From IMG/VR virus record IMGVR_UViG_3300003690_003399, positions 1 to 64,000 of that record: a stretch of DNA of 64,000 nucleotides. One strand, given 5' to 3'. Under the pieces are notes generated by a model. That model was not told the DNA's origin and made no database searches. It saw only the letters and a program-made list of their open reading frames with translations. Origin of the DNA: a virus. The first letter of the stretch is position 1, and each line of letters opens with the position of its first letter. A program made the position numbers and the translations under genes. Shown one piece after another: positions 51,801 to 60,300 of this stretch.

Positions 51801-53230
51801 CTTGCTTGTGGGCTATCAGCCGTGCGATAAACCAAAGACTAGACCATGACAACCAAAGCCAAACTTTAGAAAATTTAAAATTAAAATTATTAAAAAAACT
51901 AAAAACGTCAGAATTGCTAACTAAGGCATTTTCTTTTAAAGACTTGGCAGTTCTAGTCGCCATAATATATCGACACTACATGCAATCAGCATATCCGTCT
52001 ATTGATAGATTGTTTATACCCCTAAAGAACACCATTAATAGATATATAGCAGCCACAACTGCAGCAATTAATGGCGATTATCAATATGCCGACCCACTAG
52101 CCGAAGAAACGAACCCTCTCGCCGAACTTCAGGCCGCCGTACCTGATTTTAATGAATTAAAGAAAAAGTTTACAATAATGTGTATTCAAATGGCTGCTAA
52201 TATTGTTGACCCCACTTGGGTAACTCAATGGTTTCTGCCCGGGCCCATTACGCCGATTGGTATAATTGCTAAGACCTTATCTACCAAGTGGACAGAAGAC
52301 AAAGAAGGCCCCGAAGATATTACGACAGAGCTTTGCCCACCCCCCGATTGGGACACTGTGTCTAAGGAATCTGAAGAATATAAAACAGAGCTGCAGGCCA
52401 AGGAAGCTGAAGAGTTTTTCTCTAGTGATGACGCTGTTGAAGGTACCACACTTGAAGCGTGGATAACTATGCTTGAACATACTCAGGATCCCCTTGTGAA
52501 TGAGGAAAGATGGAACAGTGTATTAACTAAATGGACTTTCAATATTCGTTATGCGCTTGGCCAAGCACCCCTCCTCGGGCCATCGCTGTCCGAATCGATG
52601 ATCTCTCACGATATGAATGGATTAACCTTAAAGATTGACTTCAAACATGAGTTATCCCCCCTCTCGGAAATACACACATATGAAGCTGCCCTTGACACAA
52701 GTTTAAATTCATACGAGTCTTCCATCACCCGTATTGGTGTAAAAGATATAGTCGACAATTGCATCGATGGGGCCACAGGGTGTCAGGCACAAATCGGCTC
52801 AGATATACTCTTAGGCCAGGCTATAGTACAAAGTATCCAGGCCTTTATAAATAGCATCGAGTGGCCACCCATCCTTGCACCGCTAGTAACAACTACTTGG
52901 GGCCTCTCGGAGATTGCGCAAGCGGTGGGCGGCGCGGGTAATGTCCATGACGTCTACGGCACTGCTGTTTACATGCAAGGTTTAATTATAAAGCCTCCAT
53001 ATGGAACACTTATTACTACCACCGAAGGACGTCAGCGGCTGACCTACGGCTACCACAATCACGTTTGGACCCCACAGGATATCGTCGCGACGCCTCCGCC
53101 CGATGAGAGTGGGTACCTTAAGTGGGAGTGTGTACCCTGGGACCACAATATAACATCTTGTGATGACCTTTGGTTTATTAATTTCACTAACATGAAATAC
53201 CTTAAAAACAAACCCGTCGGAGTACCTTAA
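45863..53230 (+). CDS. giant structural protein of unknown family
   Basis: The product is 2455 residues with no internal repeats obvious by eye and no long coiled coil as a tape measure would show. One hydrophobic segment (about 716-738: LVESYVAVVLAAMLIVLQHV) could cross a membrane. The rest mixes helical and Gly/Pro/Trp-rich parts; Cys residues occur in several places (CGPCNP). It lies between the peptidase-bearing protein and the gp25 gene, where T4-like phages keep baseplate hub and wedge genes. A baseplate hub or ejected protein is possible; no motif decides. Confidence 0.7.
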   Translation: MAEQPNIDNFLDEELEKLYERLKEFPEMGWWPTDPPLKEDWIAEKKEAFDSLAVETPPVSAWKFIVDLYDQYGVAPASTIIDENQYETIASQFSLKNRWYQNTTTHLSKDRKYYIVPIVYERLINNPGLKPFISTTTGKLNITELLENITLSSYVFLKAAKRWALEKAASDLAKAISLDHQEKAETMGFFPKNSQGIDGTEPIAAEAWYIDPRPPEYQNLFLKAMFPRDWIDSLPNKIEPCPVGGATRTVILHTDTLKKDLAHLREILRHFNYQIQNTPVHIDFDGICFAQKVSKIFELLNNVLTLNEKTNLNISLTGGALQLGFTENMQLKYIAHSEIPDCLCDEKNINAYTLKKGVHKLKTTPPFDSPTVNGLLFYLPEIIRKYAPYLKGNKRMYLFAAQESWLHFIKSYIFPKPEITYDTSETEGEFFVKKITAIGDLTKSIGSVTKNILYTRDPTVLMAPDIRQRILGAVSQEMIYGGDKVMLDALTSEILSMTALYDNLLNKVPITELIKLALSALVKCVSDDDLKKKMCDSILRAMPGSEIKTKVIPCLRASGADDAIAHMESLMLTRRSLVYRQAQARAPEKFTKTVADAMKSELDMAAVNELYCSDPEFQDILGRPADDFSEEMLLAREQDKDDAICECILSVYGPVEQIFGFIEEAKDTGGDILDILVSNRAQAIQQSRSDVIDRILRVFRTSDQRTLSGMATSIMTALVESYVAVVLAAMLIVLQHVKSTVLGGLATDICAAPANPFSEKNFSKMVMNSTLYKDNDFNKLRKNFNKLKTLAGLSGDINAIITACDELGRQFTPTEFKRIFTTPCSDNSADDLYKQIHFPGITYDPKKTGDAPFGSSLEYIQEIYYGSATATAEAALALDEGESLDGIVTSFCDMDNEGGRGGLPIDAKHTLLYSFGSQVDDSFYDEIINDHEDLKAELANFCDPESIEIFSKTLGSSDIAAHAQKGKEDILEDIVSILPLLDKDKLMDMMPPLFCGPCNPRKVGQKPLIENQIPGPLLDTFDELNKDTLNTINNMFNNTVDSYKPILLGQTDAHSDMIDAIVQAADDAMQVKEKDKDGKLVYDEDGKTIPTGVYYKGPAAFGASGNAQQELMESLATYAQDNVKDADKIISKNLLTALETATTTDFVAYEYGAFKVFVYTVPPVEGKSPAKTIYLLFNKTDSSKSYQNRMVGPGQIKIVVQETGSDVPLYEWPPPNNNIDFMIGGGSSTGTEITQGLEKMGLGLDFADVSTYDGYFINIIQLLLETIFLEGTKHDMFNGVVFNKIPLTDLEALQSCNSDVGRTPLLNIEQILSDLRDTQKALECVVSRFDTPSAFEITAVYGVCKALFKSCIVEEYLKNIFIFGFLRIEDIMQSSAYMKLLLDNVVNSLQSAVGADSYEDVLDYSSKIINGRMQLGETFPNPPGSSAEESPASGPLGEMQVLRSSEDCLKILILESATEISDILDNRIQSVVDPSWQKKFNKFGDADGAAAEIKDTLSERLLNYVASSSPEYWSPNIFPFDYGNEVSPFGNLCPMRIARAWENNSKASIPWPLQFGVGGTSAGEKDSSERFTNMEDFFNNTGWPNRGAENDEPWSGGFFFQPYVKIIPRVFAYAGQQYHTLGDVVMSDLADNLQVFWETFKESYKYYAPDVINENKPQISGNAPKNELIDLIIKQVEYEATPDGLFETVEGTDGKPTSWVIGGTLEKFFKLFFSPYDNVSESIDSQKYSRSLFMRLVSSFVPSKVDNTFTDWKEGYYYWEDHPSGAGNAQKWNWINRGTTSVNLASGEPLGMKNSQLMEGRDGSTISMFGFAKELKAPDAPNFYDKLIAFATEMGSGEFGGEDEVIADGDGGTTIVPYAYETEKNFWYEIRDIIFDSPSHYWFDFKIGMRLNLIVKINNLDSEVNTIDSVTSAMDNFNLKKYNEEKVFIWQKTADEAYYCFPLESEEQEARDMFSGLVNNWHWTSKLAPAKVISHPSQAPCLWAISRAINQRLDHDNQSQTLENLKLKLLKKLKTSELLTKAFSFKDLAVLVAIIYRHYMQSAYPSIDRLFIPLKNTINRYIAATTAAINGDYQYADPLAEETNPLAELQAAVPDFNELKKKFTIMCIQMAANIVDPTWVTQWFLPGPITPIGIIAKTLSTKWTEDKEGPEDITTELCPPPDWDTVSKESEEYKTELQAKEAEEFFSSDDAVEGTTLEAWITMLEHTQDPLVNEERWNSVLTKWTFNIRYALGQAPLLGPSLSESMISHDMNGLTLKIDFKHELSPLSEIHTYEAALDTSLNSYESSITRIGVKDIVDNCIDGATGCQAQIGSDILLGQAIVQSIQAFINSIEWPPILAPLVTTTWGLSEIAQAVGGAGNVHDVYGTAVYMQGLIIKPPYGTLITTTEGRQRLTYGYHNHVWTPQDIVATPPPDESGYLKWECVPWDHNITSCDDLWFINFTNMKYLKNKPVGVP

Positions 53231-53307
53231 TAAGCACTTAGAGATTAATATAAAAGCTTAAGAGGAATAATTGTTTTAATTTCTAATTATTAAAAAGGAA
53301 TAAAAAT

Positions 53308-53718
53308 ATGGCAGTTGGCTTTTCTCCCAGTTTACCCTTACGATATGATTCTATTGATGGTTTTTATAAATTAAATAAAACTTTGGGCGATGTCGCAAAA
53401 CAAAATTTAAAGACAGTTGTACTCACCGCCCCTGGCGAGAGAATAATGCATCCGGATTTTGGCGTGGGCGCCCGTAATTACTTATTTGACCAAACCGAAG
53501 GCACATACCAAGACCTTAGTACAAAAATAATTGAACAGGTCCGGAAGTATGTTCCTTTTATTAAAATTATTAATATTGCTATAGTGGATGTAAATTTAGA
53601 TGAGACTCGGAAGTACGATTATAAAGACACTCAATATTTAGGTATCGAAATTATATATTATATTCCAAATTTAAATTTAAACGAAACTTTAAAAATAATT
53701 GTTTCTAGCATCAGCTAA
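53308..53718 (+). CDS. gp25-like baseplate wedge protein
   Basis: The product is 136 residues. LTAPGERIMHPDFGVGARNYLFDQTEG is the signature of the gp25/lysozyme-like family (T4 gp25, Mu/P2 gpW types), which forms part of the baseplate wedge core that holds the sheath. The length is normal. A short noncoding gap (53231-53307) with AAAAAGGAATAAAA precedes the ATG. The gp6-like gene follows, as in contractile-tail systems. Confidence 0.94.
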   Translation: MAVGFSPSLPLRYDSIDGFYKLNKTLGDVAKQNLKTVVLTAPGERIMHPDFGVGARNYLFDQTEGTYQDLSTKIIEQVRKYVPFIKIINIAIVDVNLDETRKYDYKDTQYLGIEIIYYIPNLNLNETLKIIVSSIS

Positions 53719-53738
53719 CCAAGAAGGAAAAACTAAAG

Positions 53739-55529
53739 ATGCCAAAAATGAAACCATCCATAAATTACACTAGTCGAGATTTCGAATCCATTAGGGCAGA
53801 TTTAGAAGCTTACACAAAAAGATACTACCCTGACAATTTTAAAGACTTTACAGAAGCTTCTTTTGGTTCCTTAATGTTGGACACCGTTGCGTACGTTGGA
53901 GACATGTTATCTTTTTACACAGATTATCAAGCTAATGAATCATTTTTAGATACAGCAATGGAATTTAATAATATCTTAAAATTAAGCAGCGAATTAGGTT
54001 ATAAATATAAACCTTATCCATCTTCATTTGGTATCTGTAATTTTTATATAACTGTACCGGCGCAATCTAATTATCCAGCACCAGATAACACCTATAAGCC
54101 GATATTAAAGAAAGGCTCGACTTTCTTTTCTACAGCGAATACAATTTTTACTTTATTAGAAGATGTGGATTTTTCAAAAAGTACCTATCCCATTGTAGTG
54201 GCCGACCAAAATTCAAATACAGGCGCACCTCTTTCATATGCGATACGAGCGGCAGGACAAGTAGTATCGGGCGAGCTGGCAATTCAAGAAATTTCAATTG
54301 GAGAGTTCCAAAAATTCTTAAGAATTAGATTAGATGGCCAAAATATCAGTGAAATAATTTCTATTTTTGACGATAATGGAAATCAATATTATGAAGTAGA
54401 TTATCTCACACAAAACATTTTGCAGGTTCCTGTTTTGAACAAAGGGGATAATTCAAATACAGTCCCTTATATATTAAAACCTGTCTCAGTTTCCAGGCGC
54501 TTTGTGGTCGAGAGCACACCAACAGGTGTGTTTTTGCAATTTGGGTATGGCAGTGAAGAAACACCTGTTTCTTTACAAGATCCTTCAGAGGTCATCCTCC
54601 AGTTGCATGGAAAAGACTATACCACCGCTACTTCATTTGATCCATCGATATTAAATGAAACTGACAAACTTGGAGTAGTACCGGCTAATACTATTTTAAC
54701 GATAATTTATAGAATTAACACAAATGAAAATACAAATGCCGCAGCCAATACTGTAACAAGAGTCGGTACCGCCAATTTCCAATTTAATGCCCCCGAAAGT
54801 TTAAATCAGGGTAAGAGAAATAGTGTTACAAATAGTTTGGCTACTTTAAACGAAGAGCCGATTATTGGTAACGTGACCATAGCCACTGCGGACGAAATCA
54901 AACAAAGAGCCAGAGGGAACTTCGCGGCTCAATATCGAGCGGTCACAAAAGAAGACTATATTAGTCTTGCTTATAATATGCCTTCAAAATTTGGAAAATT
55001 TAAGAGAGTAACAATAGAATTAGATTCCGACTCGTATAATCAGAGAAATCTAAATTTGTATACTATTTCGGAAAACACAGATGGAACTTTGATTAAAAGC
55101 AATGGCACTCTTAAAAATAATTTGAAAACATGGATAACTCAGTATAAGATGATTAATGACACAATGGACATATTAGATGCCAAGATTGCTAATATAGGAA
55201 TTGAGTTTAAAGCCCTAGCTTTCCCCGGGGTCAACAAGTATGATCTTTTAAACGAGGCAGTTACAACTTTACAAGTTGCCTTCGATCAAACATTTTATAT
55301 TGGAGAACCATTTTTAATTACTGATGTATACCAAAATTTAAAATCGATTCCAAACTTAATGGACGTAATCGACGTCAATATTATAATTAAAAGCGGCGCC
55401 GCGTACGCGGATTCTCCAATTAGCATCGAAGAGTCATTGTCGGCAGATGGAAGATATGTTATTCCACCAATGGACACAATCTTTGAAATCAAATTTCCAA
55501 ATTCAGATATAATGGGGACAATACTCTAA
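53739..55529 (+). CDS. gp6-like baseplate wedge protein
   Basis: The product is 596 residues. The start INYTSRDFESIRADLEAYTKRYYPDNFKDFTEASFGSLMLDTVAYVGDMLSFYTDYQANESFLDTA is typical for T4 gp6/J-like wedge proteins. The later TATADEIKQRARGNFAAQYRAVTKEDYISLAYNMPS and an anti-parallel beta C-terminal part also fit. It forms the iris ring of the baseplate together with gp25-like and the next proteins. TAATG joins it to the next gene. Confidence 0.92.
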   Translation: MPKMKPSINYTSRDFESIRADLEAYTKRYYPDNFKDFTEASFGSLMLDTVAYVGDMLSFYTDYQANESFLDTAMEFNNILKLSSELGYKYKPYPSSFGICNFYITVPAQSNYPAPDNTYKPILKKGSTFFSTANTIFTLLEDVDFSKSTYPIVVADQNSNTGAPLSYAIRAAGQVVSGELAIQEISIGEFQKFLRIRLDGQNISEIISIFDDNGNQYYEVDYLTQNILQVPVLNKGDNSNTVPYILKPVSVSRRFVVESTPTGVFLQFGYGSEETPVSLQDPSEVILQLHGKDYTTATSFDPSILNETDKLGVVPANTILTIIYRINTNENTNAAANTVTRVGTANFQFNAPESLNQGKRNSVTNSLATLNEEPIIGNVTIATADEIKQRARGNFAAQYRAVTKEDYISLAYNMPSKFGKFKRVTIELDSDSYNQRNLNLYTISENTDGTLIKSNGTLKNNLKTWITQYKMINDTMDILDAKIANIGIEFKALAFPGVNKYDLLNEAVTTLQVAFDQTFYIGEPFLITDVYQNLKSIPNLMDVIDVNIIIKSGAAYADSPISIEESLSADGRYVIPPMDTIFEIKFPNSDIMGTIL

Positions 55530-57328
55530 TGGCTATTAAAAGATATACAGCGGATGCAGACACAACAATAACAAACGCCTTCAAATCAAACTTGTCTACT
55601 CGCGGTGTGAGTGGAAATATGGGCCAATCAGATATTCTTGAAGTCTTTTCGATTTACGCGCAAGCTTCAACAGCATCGTCGGAGCTAGAAAGAGTTTTAA
55701 TAAAGTTTCCCGCTAGCGGCACAGCCGCTGGCTATATTTCTTATGATCGATCACAGGGGGACATACCAGCCTCCGGGAGTGTTTCATTCTATTTAAGAAT
55801 GTTCGATGCACCTCATTCGCAAACTACCCCTAAAGATTTCAATTTAATTATTTCTGCTGTTTCTCAGTCTTGGCAAGAAGGGCTCGGTCTCGATATGGAA
55901 GAATATTCCGACGAAGACGAGGCCAATTGGCTCTATGCAACCGACACCAAAATTCAAGCTAGTGCCTCGATTACAGTAAGGGCAAATACTGCCGCAAACA
56001 CAATTACTTTTACTGGCTCAAACTCGAATTATTTATTTACATCTATTGATGATGCAACGCCAGCCCCAAATTATTTTCATATTGGTGCGAACACCAGCGC
56101 ATGCGCTACAAATATAAAAACAATAATCGATGCATCTGCAAGCGCTGACTTTAGCGCATCTGTGGATTCTGCAGTTGTCACTATATACGCATTTACCGCT
56201 GGGACATCTGGAAATTCAGATTCTCTATCTTCAAGTTTAGCTAGCGTTTTTGATGTAACCGGAAGTGATAGTGTTGCCAACAGCGGTCTAAGTGGAACTT
56301 TTGCAGGGGGAGCCAACTTTACTTCATGGATAGCGGAAGGAGGCGATTATTTAACAGACGCTTCTTCTTCTTTTACTGCATCTTTTGACACAGGGTTTGA
56401 AGATGTAGAATTAGATATTACTCCACTGGTTGAACAATGGATTAATAGCGCAGGCAATGAAGCAGTCTTAGGTGCTAGAGGGTCACAATTTTTCTTTAGG
56501 CGCCCCTACATAGAAGCGCGTTGGGATTCTTCCACTCAAGACAATCGAGGAAGTTTTTATTATAGTAGTTCATTGGCACCCGCAGCAGACAATTTAAACA
56601 CTATTTATCTATATAATTATGTACGCGGGCAATTGAAAAACATCCCAGATATTGGAACAGGCAATATTTATATTAGGGCCTATTCTGGTTCGGCTGCTAA
56701 TTCTGCCCCCTCGGGATCCAAATTACAATTAAGTATTGGCGGGGGTGTGATATCAACTGATCTTTATAATATCACTGGAGGATATGTATCTCCCGGCGTC
56801 TACTCTGCATCCTTTGCGTTCACAGGATCCACCTCTTTAACACGAATATTCGATGTGTGGCATAGCGGGAGTACACAATATTTTACCGGGACCATCAATC
56901 CAGCTAGCTTAACTCAAGTTTGGCCAGGCCAAGCATATAATCCAAATCAACAATACGTGTCTAGTATCACAAACTTAAAACCCTCGTATTCAAATCAAAA
57001 TACAACTGCTAGATTCCGGTTATACACAAGAAAGAAAAATTGGAACCCAAACATTTATAGTGTGGCATCCGTAGCGGCACCCCTTGATTTGGTAGAGAGT
57101 GCTTATTATAGGATATACCGCGTAACTGATGACCTAAATATTATTTCTTATGGCACTGGTAGTGATAATAATACTAAACTATCTTATGATGATAGCGGCA
57201 GTTATTTTGATTTAGACATGTCGTTACTTGAAGCAGATAACGCATATGGGATCAAGTTTGTATATTATCTAAACGGCCAGTATAATCAACAGCCAGAAAA
57301 ATTTATATTTAGAGTAGAAAAAGCATGA
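55529..57328 (+). CDS. DNRLRE-like structural protein with inserted Ser/Ala-rich domain
   Basis: The product is 599 residues. The start IKRYTADADTTITNAF ... GQSDILEVFSIY and then VLIKFP resemble the DNRLRE/disaggregatase-type beta fold found in phage tail proteins, which resumes near residue 300 (DVELDITPLVEQWINS). Between residues about 145 and 260 lies an insert rich in Ser, Ala and Thr (TVRANTAANTITFTG ... FTAGTSGNSDSLSS) of a kind seen in many tail fibres. It is part of the baseplate operon and may be a wedge-associated or receptor-contact protein. Confidence 0.72.
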   Translation: MAIKRYTADADTTITNAFKSNLSTRGVSGNMGQSDILEVFSIYAQASTASSELERVLIKFPASGTAAGYISYDRSQGDIPASGSVSFYLRMFDAPHSQTTPKDFNLIISAVSQSWQEGLGLDMEEYSDEDEANWLYATDTKIQASASITVRANTAANTITFTGSNSNYLFTSIDDATPAPNYFHIGANTSACATNIKTIIDASASADFSASVDSAVVTIYAFTAGTSGNSDSLSSSLASVFDVTGSDSVANSGLSGTFAGGANFTSWIAEGGDYLTDASSSFTASFDTGFEDVELDITPLVEQWINSAGNEAVLGARGSQFFFRRPYIEARWDSSTQDNRGSFYYSSSLAPAADNLNTIYLYNYVRGQLKNIPDIGTGNIYIRAYSGSAANSAPSGSKLQLSIGGGVISTDLYNITGGYVSPGVYSASFAFTGSTSLTRIFDVWHSGSTQYFTGTINPASLTQVWPGQAYNPNQQYVSSITNLKPSYSNQNTTARFRLYTRKKNWNPNIYSVASVAAPLDLVESAYYRIYRVTDDLNIISYGTGSDNNTKLSYDDSGSYFDLDMSLLEADNAYGIKFVYYLNGQYNQQPEKFIFRVEKA

Positions 57329-60300
57329 GCACAGACTATAGTAAGATATTTGGTCAAAAAGATATTATTTTGACTAATACAGATAGAGACACGTTAGCAG
57401 CATCAGCAGAATCTGTCAACTACATGACAGAATATTTTAATAAAAAACAAAGATTTGTACCGCCAGTAAACTTTTCAAACCCAAAATATTTTGCTAGATT
57501 TGGGTCTGCTGAAAAGTATTATATTGATGCTATCGATAGAATCTATAAAACATATCCCTACGATGGCTCGCTAAAAGAGCGAGTACAGTGGGAACTTAGT
57601 TCTTCCTACCTGGATCTTCACGTTTTTGAAAATGGTTACCCTCGCACAAATGGGTATGTCTTATTTTCTGCTGAAGGGTGGGGAACTCAAGTTGCGACTT
57701 CAGATGGTTATGGTGCACCAGCCACTTCTTCTTATGAATATATCTTATCTAAAGGCGGCCCCAACACATCTTATCGTAGCCAGGGAAAAAACATCAGAGA
57801 TCAGACTGGAGACTATAAAGACGGGTATGCTAATGTTTGGGATGTCGACAAAAATAGAGAATCTAATCTAAAAATTGGCGGTATCGATGGCAATACAGTT
57901 GAATTTTGGTTAAAGAAAGGTGAGTTCTTAGGATCTTCTCTCACCAACCAAGAAGTCTTATTCGACCTTCATACGAGCGAGTTCATTTCATCTAGTTTGA
58001 ACTACGGGCGCCTAACAGTTGAGCTAACTGCATCCACTAGCGGAAGCCCATTCAGAGTCACTTATATGTCCGGGACCGCCGGCTTTTCTTACGAAACTAT
58101 CGGAAGCGGTATAGATACATCTTCTGTAGCAGACGACTCTTGGCACCACTATGCCTTTACTTTAAAAAACACAGAAAGCGCAGTAGAGGTTAACTTTTTT
58201 GTCGATGGCGCGTGTAACCACACAATTATTACTGGTTCTTCAATTAGTTATGTAAGTGGCAACATTAATGCAACACTCGGCGCCTTAGCAACAGCACCAT
58301 CGGGCACGTTTACCCCAACATTAGGGTGGGGTGGTCTATCTGGTTCTATGGATGAATTCAGATTTTGGAAATCCGAAAGAACTTCCCAACAAATAGGGCT
58401 CCAATATATTGAGCCAGTTGGCGGGGGCACCAATACTGACGACGCAAATACTACTCTTGGCGTTTATTATAAATTTAATGAAGGCATTACACTCACCGCT
58501 TCAATCGATAAAACCATTTTAGATTATTCCGGAAGAATTAGCAACGGCAACTTTGTAGGATACAATTCCTCAGCTAGAAATATTAATTCGGCCATGGTGC
58601 AATCTGGCAAAGTCGATAGAGAATTTAAAGATCCCATTTTGTATAACTTCCACCCAGAAGTGGTTTCGTATTATGGCACAAAAAAAGAGGAGGGGAGACA
58701 ATATGATTATTCTAATAATTCATCAATCTATTTTACATTACCAGCATGGATTTTAGAAGAAGATGAAATCAAAGAATACTCTCCATTAAGAAATTTTACA
58801 CAAGTGATCGGCAGCTATTTTGATTCACTTGCTAGCCAAATTGAAGCCATTTCCAAATTAAAGCATAAAAATTATTTAAGTTCAAGTTATAAATCATATC
58901 CTTTTTCTGACAGATTGTTGGAATCTGTTGGGTTTACTTATTTTCCAGAGTTGTTTTCTGACGCTACGGCACTAGAACAGTTTAGGAACAGAGACGATAA
59001 GAAGCTTTTTCAGCAAAAATTATATGATACAAAAAATCGTATTTATCAAAATATTTATAACAACATAGTTTACATTTACAAAACAAAAGGAACGGAAAAG
59101 TCTTTTAGAAATCTTATTCGTTGTTTTGGCTTTGATGATGAGATTTATAAAATTAATCTATATGGTAATCGGGTTACATACCAATTAAAAGATAACTACT
59201 CGTCTGTAGCAGAATCAAAAAATTATGTTAATTTTGCATTAACAGGCACACAAAAAGCAACAGTCCATTCATTCTCTTCGAGCGGCAATCCAAATTCTAC
59301 ATCATTTATTTCGAATGTCACCCCGAAAATGAACTACTTTGGTTTTACAATGGAAACAGAAGTTGCCTTTCCTAGGCGCTACAGTGTCGCAGATTCAAAC
59401 ATTACAGTACAATCGAATAAGGGAACAAGCAAAACTTTTAGAGCCTATGTACCTTTTAAGACAGCTTCTCTTTTCGGGATGCACCAAGTAAACGGAACTA
59501 CCGAGAATGATTTAACATGGGCAACCACTGATTCCGCAAATTTTCAAGTTTATGCTATCAGAGACGAAGACCATTCAAAAAGATGCCGGTTTAAACTAAC
59601 CGGCGTCGGAGCTACGGTCATACCAACATTGACGAGCAGCTATTTTGATGAAGTTTTTGATGATACTCGTTGGATCTTTTCCGTCTCAGTAAAGCCAAAG
59701 ATGTATCCACAAGCAGATTTACCATACTTGACCAGTGTTGCTGTCTCCACCGGCCCGGAACGTGGCTACACAGTAGAGTTTTATGGTGTGGAGAAGATAT
59801 TAGATACTATTAAAAATGAATTTTTATTAACCGGCTCGATTACTTATAGCGACGGCCTCGCGCTATTAAATAATGCAAAAAGTATTTATATCGGAGCCCA
59901 TCGTACCAACTTTTCTGGGTCCCTCCAAGAAAAATCTGATGGACACATTTCTTCTACGCGCGTTTGGCTAATGCCGCTCACTACGGGAACAATACAACAA
60001 CACGCACAAGATGCTAAAAATTACGGAGTACCAAGCCCATATAGAAGTGGATATTTATACCAAACTTCAATGACGGGTACCCGCGTCCCCGAAATACATA
60101 CATTAGTATTAAATTGGGTATTTGATACTTTAACTGGATCAGATTCTAGTGGAGAATTTGTCGGACAAGACTTCTCATCTGGCTCAACGAGTTTACAAAA
60201 TCGCTATAACTGGATTGGGAATATTGTTGGCAAACAATATTTGCCAAAAGGTATTAATTTTCCACCTTCATTTTCCAAAACTCTAAATAAAAAATATGTT

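Noticed and set aside
54000-54007. TATAAATA on the plus strand, a T4 late-promoter match
   Set aside because: It is deep inside the gp6-like gene with no gene start just downstream; the octamer is expected by chance in AT-rich coding sequence.
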